A DNA stretch of 64,000 bases from Monomorium pharaonis (lineage: Eukaryota; Arthropoda; Insecta; Hymenoptera; Formicidae), in NCBI RefSeq assembly GCF_013373865.1, contig NC_050476.1, positions 4,572,501 to 4,636,500 of the forward strand. The letters are read 5' to 3'. The position numbers and the translations under genes are program-made. The notes under the pieces were generated by a model. It was not told the DNA's origin, ran no database searches, and was given only the letters and a program-made list of their open reading frames with translations. Positions 1 to 12,829 of the stretch are shown one piece after another. How positions within the stretch are numbered: position 1 is the stretch's first letter; each line of letters opens with the position of its first letter.

Positions 1-3000
1 GCCCGCTCAATTCCTCGATCGGTATGATCCAACAGAATTTATCATAAGCAATTCCGCGATGCAATTATCTAGAACTGGAAGTCATGCAATTCCAACGATA
101 ATATAGCTTTCATAAATAACGCCTTGGGGCAGAGATCTAACGGAAGAGCCCGTTTCTCTATTACAGCCTTTACCTTCAAACGCTACATTTAGACTTGTGT
201 TTATGATTGTTGCATAAATATTGTATTAAAAAGCATATATCGCTCACTTATTACAACAATGACGTAAATCAAAGATTATAATTTTTTAGTTATCTGTAAA
301 AAAAAAAGAGAAATTTGATAGGAATTGAATACATTGAATGAAACACTAATAATATTTTCATTCTTCTACAATCAACCAACAAATTGGATTTAAAAATAAT
401 TCAAAAATTTAATAACTCAATTATTCAAACTAAAAACTTTGTTTGCTGAGTTATAGTAAATGAGCGACGAGAGATTCTTAATAACTTTCATATCCTGAGA
501 CATTTTCCCTTATGAGAGCTCCAAATGTTCTTATGTTTATTATTAAATATAACAGTTTGGATTCTGAATTTGGTTCGTTTAATATAAAAATCGTATTTTT
601 ATTTCAAATATAAGTTGTGTTCTGCGCGCGATTACGTCTGATAAAAATATAGAGCTATTTTTTTTTCTCCTCCTTTTAATCGAGCGCGTCCTCGTGTCCA
701 AACAGACCGTATTTATCAATAGCGACCGTCGGACGCGTCGCCACTGTGTGCGACAATATCTATTAAATAGAACGGAATCGGTGCAGAAACGTTTCAAAAG
801 CGACCTACATTCGAGTCGTTGGGCCGACGCGAACCACGCGGTGGATTATCCGCGGCGATTTTTCACCCCGATGTATCTGGCGAGACACCTCGCAAGCTGC
901 CGAATGAATGAATCGCTCTCTAGTACGAACAGGCAAGCGCTAAATTAACGAGGCACGCAGGTAACCGCGACTCGCCGCAACTCGTCTCTATTACGAGTCG
1001 CTGCGGTCCGCGAGAGCGTGTGCGCACGTAACATAGAGGCGATACGTATCGCGGCAATTTGCATGTACGCATGTCTTCGATGCACACACGTGCTAATTTT
1101 CGCATTGCACTATGAAACATAAAGCGTAAATTTCAATTTTTATTTTCGTAAAAATCGGCAGAGTAAATCCGTTTCAATTTAAGTTCGTTCGGTTACAACT
1201 TTTAAGTTTTCTCAAATTTTCTACAATTTCAGGATAATCTCGTGGGCTGCCTCCGTAATCGCTATCTTCTAGTTCCATGTGCCTTAATTCATTAAATTAC
1301 AAATGCAAATTAATCGCCGACAAATAGGATAAAGCAATACTTTTACACACTTTGGACGGGGATGACACGATAATTTCGATATATTGGATACAGTATATCA
1401 CGAAATGTAATTGTACAACCTGTGATATTTATTTACTCATAAATGATAAAATCTTAATGATATGGAACGAAGTGTAAAGTAGCGTTAACGAGTTGTTGCT
1501 TTGACTGTCGATAGACTCGGTTTGTGGGTAGCATCAGTGCGGAACTCGTTACGAGAAACTCTGAACAAATTTACTCAAGCGAAGAACTATTTACTTCATC
1601 TTTCTCCATTTCTAATATACCTTTTATATAGAAGAAAAGGGAACGTGAGAGAGATAGAGAGAGAGAATTCTGGTCGAGAAATGCGACGTTACACGACAAC
1701 AAATATTTATACGTTTTAAATAGATACAACACTTGTTAGAATGTCGGCGGAAAGCAATTTTTCTTGTCAAATTTACGCTATCGACAGTCTGTCGTAGATA
1801 TCACGACGAATGAATGTACTGAAACGCGACAATCGTTTCTTGCAGATCGCCATGTAAAGAGACACTTGACAGCGAAAAGGATATACAGATAGAAAAATAC
1901 GATACGATGTATATCTCGAGGAATCGCGTTGTCACGTCATTTGAAAATAATTCACATCTCGCTTGAAGCTGCAGCGTTACGTGAGCAGTATATTTTACTT
2001 TAAAACTTTCCTGAGCAAGTGAAAGGACATCGCATAGCGCGAAACATATGACGATTTAATTAATAAATCCGAGAGGTCTGCCAACACATATTTTTCTGTG
2101 AAGCGGAAGACGTTCCAAAAATGGCGCGACTCTGCAGAAACCACCAAAATTTATGAAGCAAAAAAAGACCAGGGCGCACGAGAGATCATGTCTCCTGGTT
2201 CCTAGAACGTCGCGTCGGTTCACGTCTGTTTTTCCATCGCTTTAGATGCAGCACCAAGATCAACGGACATACGCAACGGCATAATAAGGTAGCGAGGACG
2301 GAAAACCTCGGGATGGAGGAAAGAAAGGAAGAAGATTGCTTCGCCGGGTGAAACGAAACGGACGAAAGGACGGAGATAAAGAAGCTTTGTGTTTCTCAAC
2401 CGTTTGAGCTCTGAGTCTGGCGAACAACGCGGGCTTTGCCCTACCATCGCTAGTAACAACGACCTCCGCTCCTTCGAGCCCTTCTGCTCGCGTTCCTTAC
2501 CCTTCGTCGTTCTTACGACCCTGTTCTTTCATTGTGCACGCTCGTCACCCCCGCTCTATCCATCCCCGAATCTAAGATGCAAGAACATATATCCGCGAAA
2601 TAACGCCATTGATGGTATCTGATTTTACTACTGATGTCACTCCACAATCTGAAGCGTAATCTTACGCTAGAACTAAAATTGTTATCGCAATATATCTTTT
2701 TGTAAGAATAAAAATGTACATACATATACGCAATTTGTGTAAAGGAACGTTACATGACATCCTGACAAACGAAACATGGAATAACTCGAATGTTTCATAG
2801 GGCAACCATCGTGTGAATTTGAAAAAAAGAAACTCGGTTAAAGTTACGTAATCATCTGTCGTGATAAATATTGAAAGAGTGAAACGACGAAGAGCGACAC
2901 TTCGTTAAGCACGCTAGTTTTTTCGTTTTGCGTAAACAAACGAATTTGTTTTCTGTGTCACAAACGCATGAATATTACATGGTTGCTAGAGACATTTGGT

Positions 3001-5880
3001 TCTTCGATTTTCACCCTCGATCGCAGTTATGGAGGGTTTAATGTGACAAATAAATATTATCGACAATTAATTAAGCAAACACTTAAGTAAATTACCGCAT
3101 TTGAATACAATCGGCGACCACGCGTGACTGTAATTACCGTTCGAGCATTTCGCTCTTTCGTTGAATCGTGAGAATTTTCAGTTATTCGCCGCTTATCTCA
3201 GTTTGTGCAAATAATGCGATACAGTTAACTAGATGCACGGTCTATTGAGTCCCGTTGTATTTCGCATTTCCGCTCTTCGGCGATTACAAGCACGTTGTTC
3301 CACGCTGGCACGGTTGTCTGATATGGTCTAATCTGACCTGCTCGTGAGTGATCTGGGTGGATTTGATCGATTATAATGTAGTCGTGGCCTTAGAGGCGCA
3401 CAGACAGGCAGATACATACGTCTGCGTAATAACGGGTTCGGGTGTTCAGACGTTGACCCTCGATACACAGTGAAGTGGGTCAATCAAAAGCATTCCAATT
3501 CATGGTTCGCGCCAGAAACTTGATTACAAATAATCTCTCTAATGCATATGCAGTCGGTGCAGTCAGTTTGCGCGGAGAAACACACGTAGAATCGACGTAC
3601 CTACCGGGGCTCGTCTACCGTACGTGTACAACGCATACGCTATATCCAGCGAAATACACGATAAAATATCGAAAAGCGATAACAACCCTCGTGTAGTCGG
3701 CGCAATTACAGGATAAGTATATGCGCGTATCCCGTACACGAGCCACGGCTTATCGGAGATTGGTTGTTATATCAAGCCGAAATCCATCTTGCTAAAAGAC
3801 ATCCATTTAAATATCTATGTAAAACCAGATATTGTAAATCCAATATTTGAATAAGTACGTGTCCGCATCGCAAATAAGGAAAAGAATACAAATGTTAATT
3901 AATATTCGTTTCATGTAATTACTGTGGTATTACAAAAGTGAGAAATTCTCCGCTAAAGTTTTCATAATATGTTTGTAGAATAAAATAAAGGAAATGTATG
4001 TTTAAATTTAAGAGTTTTTATTTCGTCCTCATCCTACTTCAAAATTTTCCATATTACTTGTCCACGCAAAATGTGTAAGAAAGTTCACGAGGAAACTTAT
4101 ACCGATGCTATAACGTGAATCTTGTTTAGATCGCTAAATTAAGAAACGCGACCTGCCTTTCAACAAGCCCGCAATGTTTCTAATTTAAAAAAAAGATTGC
4201 AAACAAGGCAAGCGCGATGACAAAATTAGAAGCATCTCGCCCAACGAATGTGAATCAAATGATAAAAATCACGAGAGGAAAAGCAACTTTTGCGTTTCGT
4301 GCGATGGCGGGAAGAACGCGACACAATGCATTTCACGCATAGCTGAAATTCTAACGCCATGCAAGCAATCGCCGGGCTAAAAGGGGTAGATGCACGGTAC
4401 ACAATGTGCGGCGAGTTAATTTAGGCTCGGAGACGCCCTCAAACAAAAATCTGGCGGTGAGTCTCGTACAAAGTTCTCGGCAGGGCGTCGCGGCGCGGCG
4501 AGGGTCGCGCAACTACGATCACAGGGAAACCATTAGTATCAGGTAGAGGTGGTCTGTTTCATGTGGAAACGGACGAAACCGATGTCGATATATTTCTACG
4601 CAAATGTACGACGCACACAGCAAACCCTATCACGCGCTGATAACGAACGGGAATGCAATCGAGGGTCCCGCGAATATCAGCGATATCATTCTTGGCATTT
4701 TAATAAAAGTCCCATTGACCGTACCCATGGGGGTTGCAGTAATAAAGCGTATTGCTACTACTAGATCAGGTACAAACCGTGTAAATGAATCGTTTGATTA
4801 GCGCGTCGCTCTAATGAGAATCTCAACGATGCTGCAGCGGAAACCATGTGTGAACCGTATAGAATGATAGATTACCGATACCAAGCGCTCATTCATTCTG
4901 CCACCATGAACTTAACAATTGACGCACTTTGATCCTCGCCCGCCCTTTGATCACTGCTCGTCCAGATAAATTCCTGATTGTCACAAATGCGCGTAATTCG
5001 CTGAGCGGAAAATTAAAGTTACAGAATGCACAATGCGATTTATCTCCAATTGTTAATACATATTAAAAAGAATATTCGTATAATTCTTTGACTTGTTGCA
5101 AGCAAGGTATCATGAAAATCGATTAATATCTGAAATTATATTACAAGTATATCATTGCTAGTAAGTTGTTTAATTTCCTACTTAATATACGACATTGTAT
5201 CTCGTTTCATACATGCATGTTAAGGAAGATGTTAAAAACACAGTCAACGGTACATTGATTCTTCATAATCTAATACATAATTATTCCTCTTTTACCGTAT
5301 TCTTTCGTCCATTAGCGGGATAAAAATAATTTTCTCTTATTTGTACTTTTCTATCCATTGCCTCCGCCCTTTATCTTGATCAAAGTTTCTATTGTGAGGT
5401 CGACAGCTGCAACCTCGCAACTGACAATCCAAAGATCCGTTCCATTGTTCCTTCGTGTGAGAGTTTCACAAAGATACGGCTTTTCGACTAACGCGACTTT
5501 TTCAGTTACCTATTTCCCCGCGAATGCCTCGGACCCTTCAACCCGCAAGAAAAGTTTGCTAGCAGAAACGTCATTCTGATCCTAGACCGCTACTATATTC
5601 GCGAAGGAAATTCAACGTCCGCAATGTCCATCGATACTATATGTGACAAAAAGTATGACATAAAGAAAAATATGATATACATTAGATGATATAAACCAAA
5701 ATATTTCCCTTCTATTATTTAGAGACACGATAGTAAAAATAATGTATATCTTAATCACTTTTGTATGACATGTTAATACTTTTTTTTTCACATAATTTTA
5801 TATCAATCACAGTTGCCAAAAATTAATCCAAGGACACAATTTCTGTATGGATCTGTACACGAAAATATTCTGCATGTTCT
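1..5880. other. mostly AT-rich DNA, no gene seen
   Basis: No coding gene, RNA gene or long repeat is evident. Two weak points deserve note. One is a 3' splice-site-like sequence ending AATTTCAG at 1232 (plus strand), followed by 20 open codons and then TAA. The other is a 65-codon open frame at 4604-4801 with a hydrophobic stretch and a CAG|GTACAA just before its end. Neither is convincing. Confidence 0.5.
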
Positions 5881-5894
5881 AAAGAGAATATTTA

Positions 5895-5917
5895 GTGTGT
5901 ACACACACACACACACA
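5895..5917. repeat. (GT)3(AC)8 microsatellite
   Basis: Three GT units are followed by about eight AC units. The GT-to-AC switch makes the tract self-complementary at its start. Confidence 0.9.
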
Positions 5918-5984
5918 ATTAAAAAATTAGTTAAACAGGTAATTCAACAAGATGTTAATTGCGCATCCGAAGAAAAGATCTTAT

Positions 5985-6725
5985 AGCGCGGAGCCTCTTG
6001 AGAGAGACCGCGCGGGACTGATTAGTAAGTCCCTCGCATTACTAAGAGAACGGGAATAAATATCCGGTGTCTATACCGTGCGTTTCTAGTAACGGCAACG
6101 AAGCCGATACCAGCATACGCGGCCGTTCGTAGTCACCGTTCGGAGTTTATTCCTACGTCGAAGTCGTTAAGTGCACTTTGAAGCGGATAATTGCTCGGTT
6201 GTACGCATAAATTTCGCAGGATGCTCGACGCACAGCGTCCGACTCGCCGTGCTCCGGACGCCAACAACAACCACCGTCCGTCCGTCCGACCGTTCGTATG
6301 TGTATACACGTGCATATACAGTGAACCGATTCCGTCGGTGCGTTTTATGCGAGTACTACGTACGCTCCTGTGGATGGGGTACAGCGAGCTACGCGATATC
6401 GCGCGAGTTTTCATGCGCAAGAAACTTCAACCACGTTTGATCTCTCAACTTTGCGTCATTCGGGAAGGCAGGGACGACGATTTTCGTCATTTAAGGCTAC
6501 ACCCCTTATATGTCAGCCGGCAGTGGTGGAGGCGGCGGCGGCAGCGGCGGCGGCAGCAGCGAGTTACCACGACCAGCCAGCCCGCCGTCGAGCTCTGAAT
6601 AGCGGCGTGTGCACGCGTCACATACTCAAAGAGGGAAGCATTGACGTGTCAAATTGGGAAAGTTTCCTGCATTGTTGAGCGCATGGAAGTCGCGAGAATG
6701 GTGTATTAATAAAGGCACGAATTAA
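5985..6725 (+). other. CpG-rich block, possible 5' exon or promoter region
   Basis: This block is rich in CpG between AT-rich flanks. It contains a GGC/AGC trinucleotide tract (6523-6562) and several overlapping open frames on both strands, as expected of GC-rich DNA. An AATAAA hexamer lies in TTAATAAAGG near 6706-6712, but chance matches to this hexamer are common. The block could be an alternative first exon or promoter of a developmental gene, or a conserved regulatory island. I see no clear TATA box or strong donor that fixes a transcript. Confidence 0.25.
6510..6602 (+). CDS. short Gly/Ser-rich ORF, 30 codons, doubtful
   Basis: An ATG at 6510 opens 30 codons ending at TAG (6600-6602). 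The first 17 residues are almost all Gly and Ser (from MSAGSGG onward), followed by a Pro/Ser-rich tail. Low-complexity starts like this occur in insect transcription factors and signalling proteins. Here, however, the frame simply stops, no consensus donor precedes the stop, and the base three before the ATG is T, a poor translation context. An alternative is a terminal exon entered at one of the CAG trinucleotides near 6516-6524. Other frames of the same tract give poly-Ala or Arg-rich peptides, so repeat-driven openness is the simplest explanation. Confidence 0.12.
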   Translation: MSAGSGGGGGGSGGGSSELPRPASPPSSSE

Positions 6726-6729
6726 TATC

Positions 6730-9700
6730 GAGATTAAATAGTTGCGTCATGCATAGAGAGCCGACAGTCTCGCGTCGCGGCAGTACGCGCCGGTACATTA
6801 ATGAGTTTACCTGCTGCTTAAAGTTTGACTCCAAATTGTTAACATCCACGTGAGTAACGCAGTACACGAAAGTGTCTGAATGTTAAAAATTACGTGGACG
6901 TTTTTCATCTTCCGACAGCAAAAAAATTCGGAAATGTAATATCGCTCTCTCTTACGCGTGTGTGATTATAATTTTTATTCAATGTAATATCGCAGCAAAG
7001 CAGAATAACTTTCAAAGAATGAATGAGAAATGAACGGGCGAATAGAGAAGTATTCGATGTCGTATCATCAGGAAATTCTTATTCCGCGTTGTTGCGCAGC
7101 GTCACACGATATATATCGAGCTATCGACCGACTGAAAATTCTTGTCCGATTTATACGTGCGAAATTTTCCGGCTGACCCCGCCTAAAGCGACTTCACTGA
7201 CCATTTTCTTCCCTCGACGTTCCGCATATATATCCGTTATATTCTCTATATTCCATATTACGGCCAATCTGAACCGGAGAATGCAAATATTCGAGTCTCT
7301 CATATCGGTTTTACGATTTTTACGATAGGTTTCATTACACGGTCGAGGTGCGCTCGCACGAACGGCGCGGTAACAGCGCGGAATTTCAACCCCCTGTGTG
7401 GGTCCGCGTTGCGAGGCAAGAGTTAACGGTTGAAAAACGTACGGTTCAAAGAGACGTACTGCTGGTTACCGCCGAGCGCATTATGGCACATTAACATCAT
7501 CGACTGACACAAGTAACCGTAACTCGGTGTACGTTAATAATAACGTTCTGTGTAATTCCATGAAAAATAACATATCGAAGCGGAGGAACAGTGCGGCGGT
7601 GCTATTTTTCGCGCGGTGTATTTGCCCGGAAAACAGTATCACCAGAATGACGTGCAATTTATAGGGAAATGCAAAAAAAGATTGGCAAGCGCGTTACGCC
7701 GGCAGGTACATCCTCAACCTATCCATTTTCCAATTACCGTCACCCTATAGAGTTTCGTAAAACCGTAACGAACGCGAAACGTTTAATTTGCGGTAGCGCA
7801 TCGATAAATTAAGTGCGACGAGTGACACGGAAACCGTTCGACGTAAGCGTTGTTGCTACGTGGTGCATATGTGCCGCCGCGTAATAAAATGCAGAAAAAA
7901 AAAAGTTGTATTCTTGAATTAACATTTCGCGCAGAAATTTACGCGGCTGTGCATTAAGAGAGCAAAAATTGATCACGAAAACAACGCTCTAATTATACAC
8001 CCAACGATATTTAATTTTACGCGATTTCAATCATCGCGTGGACAATAACAAGTTATCAATAATAATTTTAATTTCGAGTCACTGTTTCTCGCAACTTCAG
8101 CAACGGAAATCCATATACACAATATTCTCCACACGCACTCGCCGTCAATGCATCGTGATTATTTCTCTCCTTCTGTTGGGCGAGTAATAATCCCGCGGTA
8201 CGGGTCCAGAGTAACGTGCGGAAAATACACGCGTTCGAAGAGACGGGGATTTCTTTTCTTTGTTCCACTCGCCACCGCGGAAACAAATTACATTGGCGAG
8301 TGTCGTAATTTCTTTTTGCACGGACAGGCATCTGTACCACGAGGGGAGATAATATTAAGAGGACTCGAAAGTCATCCCGCTCGTACCCCTCTCGTTGGCT
8401 CGTTTGAAATAACAAGCGTGAAAGGATGCCGAAAGGCGCAACGGCGCTCTCGATGGCAGAGACCCATAATTTTCTGCTTACACGTTTCCGGATGCCGGCG
8501 AAAATTGTTAAGAGTACCGCTCATGCAAACAACTGCTAGGTGTAACGAATACAATATCGGCAGATGCGAAATCTTCGATATAGAATTGATCATATAACTT
8601 TTTAAAAATATCTTTTTATTCACAGAAAATAATATATAAATATCGTTCAAACAACGGATGTTTCATTTGAAAATATCAAATGAATTTATCTTCTCATTGC
8701 AAGTTACATAAACACATCGTGATAAATTTTCCGATACCAGAAGAAAATTGTATACGATGCCAGAACGACGATTCTCAATGTCTTTTTTGTAAAGAAAAAT
8801 AGATAATAATTTTTTTCGCAATAAACAGTTTGCAATTATTTAAGCAATATAGAAGCTACATAAAAAACAATATTAAAATCTAATCCACGTAAGTTTTCGA
8901 TACTAAACTTTTAATCGTCCCCAGCGATCCGAGAGTAACTTCAATAATTGTAAATAAAACGAAAGAATCGCACACATCAATTTTTTCTCCGTTTGCATGC
9001 ATGATTTAACCGTGGCTTTCGTGTTATTGCTAAATTTTCTTATATCGTTCAAGACATGTCCTGAGAGTCTTTGGTTTATTAATGTCCCCACGTATCTAGG
9101 GAACACAGCATCCCCGTTTATGAAAAATGGACAGTCGCTCGGTCTACATTCCTGAACGGATATGTCATAAATACATATGCTTACGAGAAAAGTTTTCTCC
9201 ACGCCGACGGAATCTTCATACGTATTATAGCTGATCCAATCTTTGATTCAGGATAAATTCGACGAATGATGAAAAAAAGAGAGGAGCACGATTTGCAAAT
9301 TCAAATAAATTAAGAAATGGAAACTAAGAAACGTGTTGCGACGTTAGTAATAAAATCCGTTAATACTGCAGTAAACTCTAAAGAAAATTCTTATTAAAAA
9401 AATAATAAAGAACAAGACGTTAATTGATCGATTTATTGTCAAAGAAATTCATTCGTGCAATTACTTACTACTGCAGCGACGCTTGCAACATGCAGTTGTA
9501 GAGCGATGATTTTGAAGGAAGCTGTCAAGTCCTGGTAACCGCAAAACCGAGGTGTTATTTGAAGTTACTGATAGAGACGGAAAATACATAATCGTTACCG
9601 TGGCATGTCAATGCTCTGTTAGCTGTAGTTGATTATTCGAATTGACACGAATTGTCTATCGACTTTAATTAGAATCAGCAGGGAGTGTAACTGACATTCC

Positions 9701-10640
9701 CGATGCAGACTAAAGGTGATTACGTGACGAGTGTCCACGGCCGAGTAATTGCTGGTTCTGGAACGTGCGTGCGTGCGTTCATGCGTGCGTACGTTTTAGT
9801 GCGAATAACATTACGTGCGTGTGCCGGCGCGCGCGTTTATTCACTGTCGTGATCGGATAACAAGAATCTAGATAACGCAATTGTACACACACACACACAC
9901 TGTCGGCACTGCCACTCCGTCTATTACGTCATGACGTATCCAATTGCGTCAAGTATCTTTCGACGATTGATCGCCAATCGACAGATCCTCGCGACACATG
10001 ATCCATCCTATACTAGACGTTATTATCAGTAACAGAATTCCAATGCAACATGGATCTGGCTATTGTCTACATAGCGCGGACTAGCATCTCGCTCTTAATA
10101 TTGAGTGCAGATGCGTTAATTTGTATCGAGATACAACAAGCACGATGTGAAACAGGTCTTATGGGAAAATAAACGAATAATAATTTCCCATCGTCGCATT
10201 TCTTTCTCGCAATCACTGCTTAAATTTATAATTACTTTATATGTAAGTCTTTACGTCTGTGCACAACTAACACAGAGTTCCGTTTTACACTCGAATGAGC
10301 TCATTCCTTGTCCCGGTTCATCAATAACGATCGTCGTGAGTCGAAGATCTTTCGGGCGATACCGGGCGATCAGCGAAAAGACGACGGTGCCTAACCGGGC
10401 GCGTCTTTAATTACTGTCACCGAATATTTCCAGATTAACGGCCCGCGGCGCGCCTCGGTAGTCAGGATGTATGTACGACAAAACGACGATCTTGGCGCGC
10501 ACCGAAATAAGCGGTTGCACGGCAAATCGCGTGTAAAAATTTACGTTCACTCGCCTCGCTCGGGTCGTCAGTATACGTAAGTCCGCTCGCGCGCACGCGA
10601 GATATTCGCACAACGAGCCAGTCCGATGAAAAAAAGGTGA
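6730..10640. other. intergenic or intronic DNA, no gene seen
   Basis: Moderately AT-rich. Apart from the simple repeats at 9766-9900 I see only short overlapping open frames on both strands with no splice-site support. Confidence 0.5.
9766..9900. repeat. GTGC-type tetranucleotide tract and (AC)8
   Basis: Imperfect GTGC/GCGT repeats occupy about 9766-9797 and continue weakly to 9836. A clean (AC)8 tract lies at 9885-9900. Both are simple repeats in otherwise unremarkable DNA. Confidence 0.8.
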
Positions 10641-10650
10641 CGGCGTGCCA

Positions 10651-10674
10651 GGGGCGAGAGGGAGGGAGGGGGGG
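10651..10674 (+). other. G-quadruplex-forming motif
   Basis: Four or more G-runs of at least three bases (GGGG, GGG, GGG, GGGGGGG) are separated by short loops, which fits the canonical intramolecular quadruplex pattern on the plus strand. It lies 44 bases upstream of the long foldback at 10718-10765. Confidence 0.6.
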
Positions 10675-10717
10675 ACAGGAAGAGCGTATCACCGAGCATA
10701 ATAAGATGCAAGGTATG

Positions 10718-10765
10718 CAACGCGTTCCTCATGTGTGTGTGTGTGTACACATGAGGAACGCGTTG
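10718..10765. repeat. 48-nt perfect-arm inverted repeat (foldback) around a GT tract
   Basis: The left arm at 10718-10736 and right arm at 10747-10765 are exact reverse complements over 19 bp. The 10-nt centre is part of a GT dinucleotide run that can extend the stem by G-U wobble pairs. A (TA)7 tract follows directly at 10768-10781. I see no target-site duplication or transposase remnant. It could be a hairpin RNA template, a cruciform-prone palindrome or a small foldback element. Confidence 0.8.
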
Positions 10766-10789
10766 ACGTATATATATATATGGGGAAAA

Positions 10790-12240
10790 GACGGGCGCGC
10801 GATATCACACCCGATATCAGTATGCACGCCGAGGCACCGCCCGATCATAATTAGCATTTAATTAATTCGACTAATGTGCGAAACGCGTTGATATTTACGA
10901 CGGAGAAGACGAGGCGAGGCAAACTCGTATGGTCAACGAGCGGCTCCCTTCGCCGCCCCCTCCTTCTTGCCACCTCGTCTTTTACCACTCGACCGTACCC
11001 ACGCTGGTCACCAACTATAGACACCCCGATCACGTAGATTGATCGATTTACGAGGGCTTGCGGCGGCGCAAAAAGTTGTCCGTGCCGCGTGGAGGAACGC
11101 AATTAATTCCGCTAAAATCTCGAAAAACTGTGCGGGGGAGAGCGCGTTTAATTTCGCCAAAGCGCGAAAGGATTTAAGCCGCTTCGGTAATTGACACGCG
11201 AGCTGAATTCGCGTTCGTCAAAGAGCTCGAAAAAAATGCGGGAATGGGGCCGCTGTTGAAAGTGCCAACAGTTTAGTAAATACGAGCGCAATAGGTAACG
11301 GGCATAGTAAAAATTCTCGTGTTCGCGAATGCCTCGTGAACAGCGAAAATAAATCATGATAAACTGTAATACCGCGTGAAACGCAAAATTATGGCTACGG
11401 ATACAATAATATATTATCCTTCAACAATAATCCATGAAAATTCTTTTAATTATCGTATTTGCTAATGCCGCAAAGGGGAAAAAAAAATAATCCACGAAAT
11501 TACGTCCCAGTGATCCGCACACATCGTATAGACATTCTAAATTTGAATTTTTATAAATCCAGTATTTCTGAAAAAAAAAAATTACCCGGAACTATTACAG
11601 CATCCACAGTGCAATCTAATTAGTTCCGCTACAAAGCATTTAATACAATTCAAAATCCTGATGCGGATTAAAATGCGGCTTCGCTAAATCGATGAAACAA
11701 GAAAAGATTTAACTTAGAAGAATCGTTTTTATAGATCTAAAAATTTTTCATATCTAAACCTGATAACTGAACGTTGAGTCGTAAATAAATTCAAATAACA
11801 GAAACTAATCACGTTTGACAAAAATATACGACAAAGTTTTTTTTTTGTATCAATGACGAAGCGAGAAAAAAGTTGGAAGAACACGTCAACAGCAAAATAG
11901 ACAAATATCGTCGTCACTCGACAAACTTTACTCTATGATCCGCCTTTTGGGAAAAATCGCGAGAGGGAATTGACGGCGATTGAATCCGATCTTCGCTGGA
12001 ATATACGAGAATAACAGAAATGCGAGTGACTGCATAGCAGTGGACGAGCACCGATGGACAGAGTGAGCGTGGCGGTAACGTGTGTCAGCTGCAGTCGGAC
12101 TCCCGTCGAAAGTAGCGCGCGTAGTATCTTTTTGCCTGGAACCTGGAACAGGGGGTATCGGACGGCGAGTCTTGAATGCCTCCATTCCCACCGCTAGCAT
12201 ACCGCCACCCTCTATCTCCATCTTCTTCAATACACACAGC
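10790..12240. other. no gene seen
   Basis: GC-rich to about 11150, then AT-rich with several A-runs. Nothing identifiable. Confidence 0.5.
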
Positions 12241-12244
12241 TTCC

Positions 12245-12820
12245 AATCTTGGTAGATCCGATCTTTCCTGCCCGCTTCTGGGTCTCTCTCTCACTCTCTC
12301 TCATCCTCTGCCTTTCTTTCATACCTACGGTACGTGTTGAGTGGTCTCGCCTCGCCCTTGCACCTCTTCCTCTCCCACTTCGGCGCGCTCTTCGCTTCCT
12401 CCAACCACCGGTTCCTCCTTCCTCCGGCCTCTTATAAGGACGCACAGGAAACCTGTTTATCCCGCGATGGGATGCCGCGATCGGTCGAGGAGGAAGCTGC
12501 AGGCGCTCGCCTTCCAACACGTCGCTGCCTTGTGTGCAGGCGGGCCCGCGCTTACCGAAATACCGCGTCCTTCTCGTCGTCTTTCACGACCTCCTTCTCG
12601 CCTCGGTCCTCTCTCGCTTTCTCCTCACCGTTTCGTACCGTCTCCGCGACGTCGCGTCGGGCATGCCCATTCAAGCGCATCTTAGTGGCAAAGTTTTCAC
12701 CGTTAACGCTCCCACCCGAATGTTCCGCGTTGGGAAGGACCGATGTTACACAGGCGGAATAACTTCGTCGATTATATCGCCCATGAGAAATCGGTTCGCC
12801 TCGCAGATCCCACAACGGCC
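12245..12820. other. pyrimidine-rich CpG block
   Basis: The plus strand from about 12265 to 12435 is dominated by CT-rich sequence, followed by CpG-rich DNA. Open frames occur in four or more registers on both strands, so no single one stands out as coding. Possible regulatory island. Confidence 0.3.
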
Positions 12821-12829
12821 AGAAATGAA

